Shown here: piece after piece, positions 62,489-64,000 of the stretch
How the letters are laid out: every line of letters begins with the position of its first letter
Position numbering within the stretch: position 1 is the first letter of the stretch
Assembly (NCBI RefSeq): GCF_000970085.1
Contig: NZ_CP009506.1
Span: 2,542,001 to 2,606,000, forward strand
Reading direction: 5' to 3'
DNA from: Methanosarcina siciliae T4/M
GTDB lineage: Archaea > Halobacteriota > Methanosarcinia > Methanosarcinales > Methanosarcinaceae
Length of the DNA stretch: 64,000 nucleotides
The notes under the pieces: model-generated
What the model was told of the DNA's origin: nothing
The model's database searches: none
Seen by the model: only the letters and a program-made list of their open reading frames with translations
Program-made: the position numbers and the translations under genes

Positions 62489-62663
62489 AACAGGGCACCA
62501 GCTTTGCTATCGAATAGTTTACAATCCATGGGCTACGGCTTCCAATCGTAGCTTTCAACTGTTGGGATTCGATTGTTATAGTTCAATAGTTAGTGTTCAA
62601 TTGTTAACGTTAATTTTTAGGGTTTGATTGTTAGCATGATTGTCAGGGTTAGATTTTTGGGGA
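62489..62663. other. Short intergenic region with imperfect repeats
   Basis: The segment from about 62560 holds loosely repeated units such as GTTCAATAGTTAGT and GTTCAATTGTTAAC. It lies between two minus-strand genes, with the SagB-like start upstream and the DJ-1-like stop downstream. Confidence 0.4.
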
Positions 62664-63203
62664 TCAGGCTTTTTTCAGGGCTTTAAGAACGGCTTTTCCA
62701 AAGGCTTCCGCACTTCTCGGGTCCCGCCCCGTCACTATCCTTCCCGAAACTACGACGTCCCTGTCCAGATAGACAGCCCCGTGCTCCTTAAGTTCGTGTA
62801 CTGTATCCGGGCTACTGAAAACAGTGCTTTCCTTTCCCTTCAGGACCCCTGCCCTTGCCAGAATCACAGGCGAGATGCAGATTGCAGAAACCACTTTTTT
62901 AAGGGAATCGGCTTCTTTTACGAGTTCACGCAGGTACTGATTGTCCCATAGGTATTTTCTCGAACCAGGACCCCCGGAAATTACGATCGCATCATAATCC
63001 TCAATTCTGGTATCGGAGATCCTTATATCAGGTTTAATCGTACCTCCCAGTGCCCCTTTTGCAGTCTCCTTAAACTCGGCTGCAACCGTAACCTTTGCCC
63101 CTGCAGCCTCAAATAGCTGCTTCGGAACAAAGCATTCTTCATCCCTGAACTGCTCCTGAGCAACAACAAGTAAAATCTTTTCATTTTTATTTTCTGCTGT
63201 CAT
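62664..63203 (-). CDS. DJ-1/PfpI-family protein
   Basis: The 179-aa protein has the class I glutamine-amidotransferase-like fold of DJ-1/PfpI, with a Cys in the nucleophile elbow (VSAICISPVILARAGVLKG, near residue 108), the upstream segment AIVISGGPGSRKYLW, and an acidic residue in QFRDEECF. Members act as peptidases, chaperones or deglycases. The conserved Glu that tunes the Cys is probably E22-E23. No signal peptide is seen. It is followed downstream by an intergenic region and the SagB-like gene; the two may not be co-transcribed. Confidence 0.88.
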   Translation of the reverse strand: MTAENKNEKILLVVAQEQFRDEECFVPKQLFEAAGAKVTVAAEFKETAKGALGGTIKPDIRISDTRIEDYDAIVISGGPGSRKYLWDNQYLRELVKEADSLKKVVSAICISPVILARAGVLKGKESTVFSSPDTVHELKEHGAVYLDRDVVVSGRIVTGRDPRSAEAFGKAVLKALKKA

Positions 63204-63541
63204 CTGTCTGCTTCCCTGTAGTTTGAAAAGTAAAATTTCTGGCTATTCTTTCTCGAAAACCAGTAGAGTCGGAAGAAAGATAGATTACCGGGAGGCAGGC
63301 TTTCTGCCTCGCATTGTATCCTGCAACGTATCTGAAAAGACCGGAACCGAATTGATATTAGTTCTCAGCTGATACCAGTTCCCTCACATGAAAGTCTGAT
63401 ATACGGCAATCTCACCCAGATATGACATAAAGGACACTGCAGTAACCCAACCCGAGTAAGAATATATTCTTGAAGATATAAATGGATGTCTTTTGGCAGA
63501 AAATGGATATCTTTTGGCAGAGTTGGATTATAGTTGTGCTT

Positions 63542-63643
63542 CCCGAGTTTCGCTTCGGCACCCGAGTTTCGCTTCGGCACCCGAGTTTCGCTTCGGGAGC
63601 ACGAGGTCCTTTTCGCTCCGCTCCGCTTCGCTCAAGAGGACTC
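63542..63643. repeat. Triple 19-bp tandem repeat and copy of a dispersed repeat
   Basis: CCCGAGTTTCGCTTCGGCA occurs at 63542-63560 and 63561-63579, then with one or two changes at 63580-63598. The following 45 bases are the reverse complement of the dispersed repeat at 20784-20836. Palindromic GCTTCG/CGAAGC elements make it prone to RNA hairpins. Confidence 0.7.
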
Positions 63644-63699
63644 GTATAAATGATAATTGCAGCATACTTTTATTGCTGCATTTTCATAAAAACAAACGT

Positions 63700-64000
63700 A
63701 GGCTGGGAGGGTAGTTATTAGGACTTACGGCATTGTCCGGCTATCTTAGACTACCACCCTCACTCCTACGGCTCTCCGGCAATTTAACATGTTACAGCTC
63801 TGTGCTCACAGAGTCTGGCGATTTTCCACGAGCTTACGATCTGTAGAGAGCAGAGGGATATTTGGTCTCCAGCCTATAAAATCGTATTGTGGGGGATCAA
63901 AAAATGTATTTGAACATCGGTATTGATATCGCTAAGGATGCTCATGAAGCCTGTATTTTGGACGATGAGGGTAAACAGATTGGAAGGTATATCCAAATCA
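63700..64000 (+). mobile_element. IS110-family element, cut by the window edge
   Basis: The non-coding left part starts near 63700, with GC-rich, hairpin-capable sequence (TGTGCTCACAGAG) as expected for the non-coding end (bridge-RNA region) of IS110 elements. The left boundary is not fixed. The transposase begins at 63904. Confidence 0.6.
63904..64000 (+). CDS. IS110-family transposase, N-terminal part
   Basis: The first 32 residues begin MYLNIGIDIAKDAHEACILD, the RuvC-like DEDD motif opening typical of IS110-family transposases (first catalytic Asp in GIDIAK). GGGGGAT lies six to ten bases before the ATG. The gene continues past the window. Confidence 0.85.
   Translation, partial: MYLNIGIDIAKDAHEACILDDEGKQIGRYIQI

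Noticed and set aside
63365..63714. Frames over the terminal repeat region
   Set aside because: They translate the tandem palindromic repeats and have no motif.

Overview
The window looks like chromosomal DNA of a Methanosarcina species, a mesophilic methanogenic archaeon. Evidence: a disaggregatase-repeat surface protein with a beta-helix, DUF1699 and DUF2551 proteins, a ferredoxin:thioredoxin-reductase/rubredoxin fusion next to a methanoredoxin-like glutaredoxin, PKD and Yip1-type membrane or surface proteins, archaeal TATA-like promoters with GGAGG-type ribosome binding sites, AT-rich intergenic DNA, and many IS elements in several states of decay. The species cannot be fixed from sequence alone.

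Layout. 1-9.6 kb: a two-domain PPK2 kinase, then an IS-rich AT desert holding a frame-broken IS1-like element and an apparently intact 740-bp IS1-family element with an 8-bp target duplication. Small regulatory-looking genes (DUF2551, a helix-turn-helix protein, DUF1699) and tRNA-Gln follow. 9.9-13.8 kb: a hypothetical gene and a 988-aa disaggregatase-like surface protein. 14.9-19.7 kb: a three-gene operon (GT4 with a helical C-terminal domain, GH130 phosphorylase, GT4-cupin fusion) that probably makes and recycles a mannose-type glycan. 19.8-21.8 kb: a decayed HEPN/MNT toxin-antitoxin pair, a metallo-beta-lactamase-fold hydrolase and tRNA-Leu. 22.0-27.9 kb: a TPR pseudogene and a 1649-aa protein ending in a papain-like protease domain, visibly more GC-rich than its surroundings and probably acquired. 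28.5-33.5 kb: a frameshifted UbiA prenyltransferase, a phosphoribosyltransferase, a graveyard of SDR, IS and PKD fragments, a small Cys-rich protein and a JAMM peptidase. 33.7-37.8 kb: malic enzyme, methyltransferase, small coiled-coil proteins and an intact Yip1 protein. 37.8-41.6 kb: a Yip1 paralogue split by a 2.36-kb segment that carries a sensor kinase between IS5-type ends, then an IS1634-like remnant. 42.3-48.7 kb: a type I restriction-modification operon with an extra PD-(D/E)XK nuclease gene between hsdM and hsdS and a frameshift in hsdR. 49-56 kb: a bactofilin-like membrane protein, a nitroreductase, a serine acetyltransferase-like protein and a secreted C1A protease with four near-identical Ig-like repeats. 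56.6-63.2 kb: the FTR-rubredoxin/glutaredoxin pair, an MFS exporter, a DUF21 protein, a SagB-like double nitroreductase and a DJ-1/PfpI protein. The window ends inside an IS110-family element.

Most-worth-checking items: the giant papain-like protein, the modified type I restriction operon, the glycan operon, and two genes whose expected initiator Met is an Ile codon behind a good Shine-Dalgarno. All functions are read from sequence motifs; no search was run.
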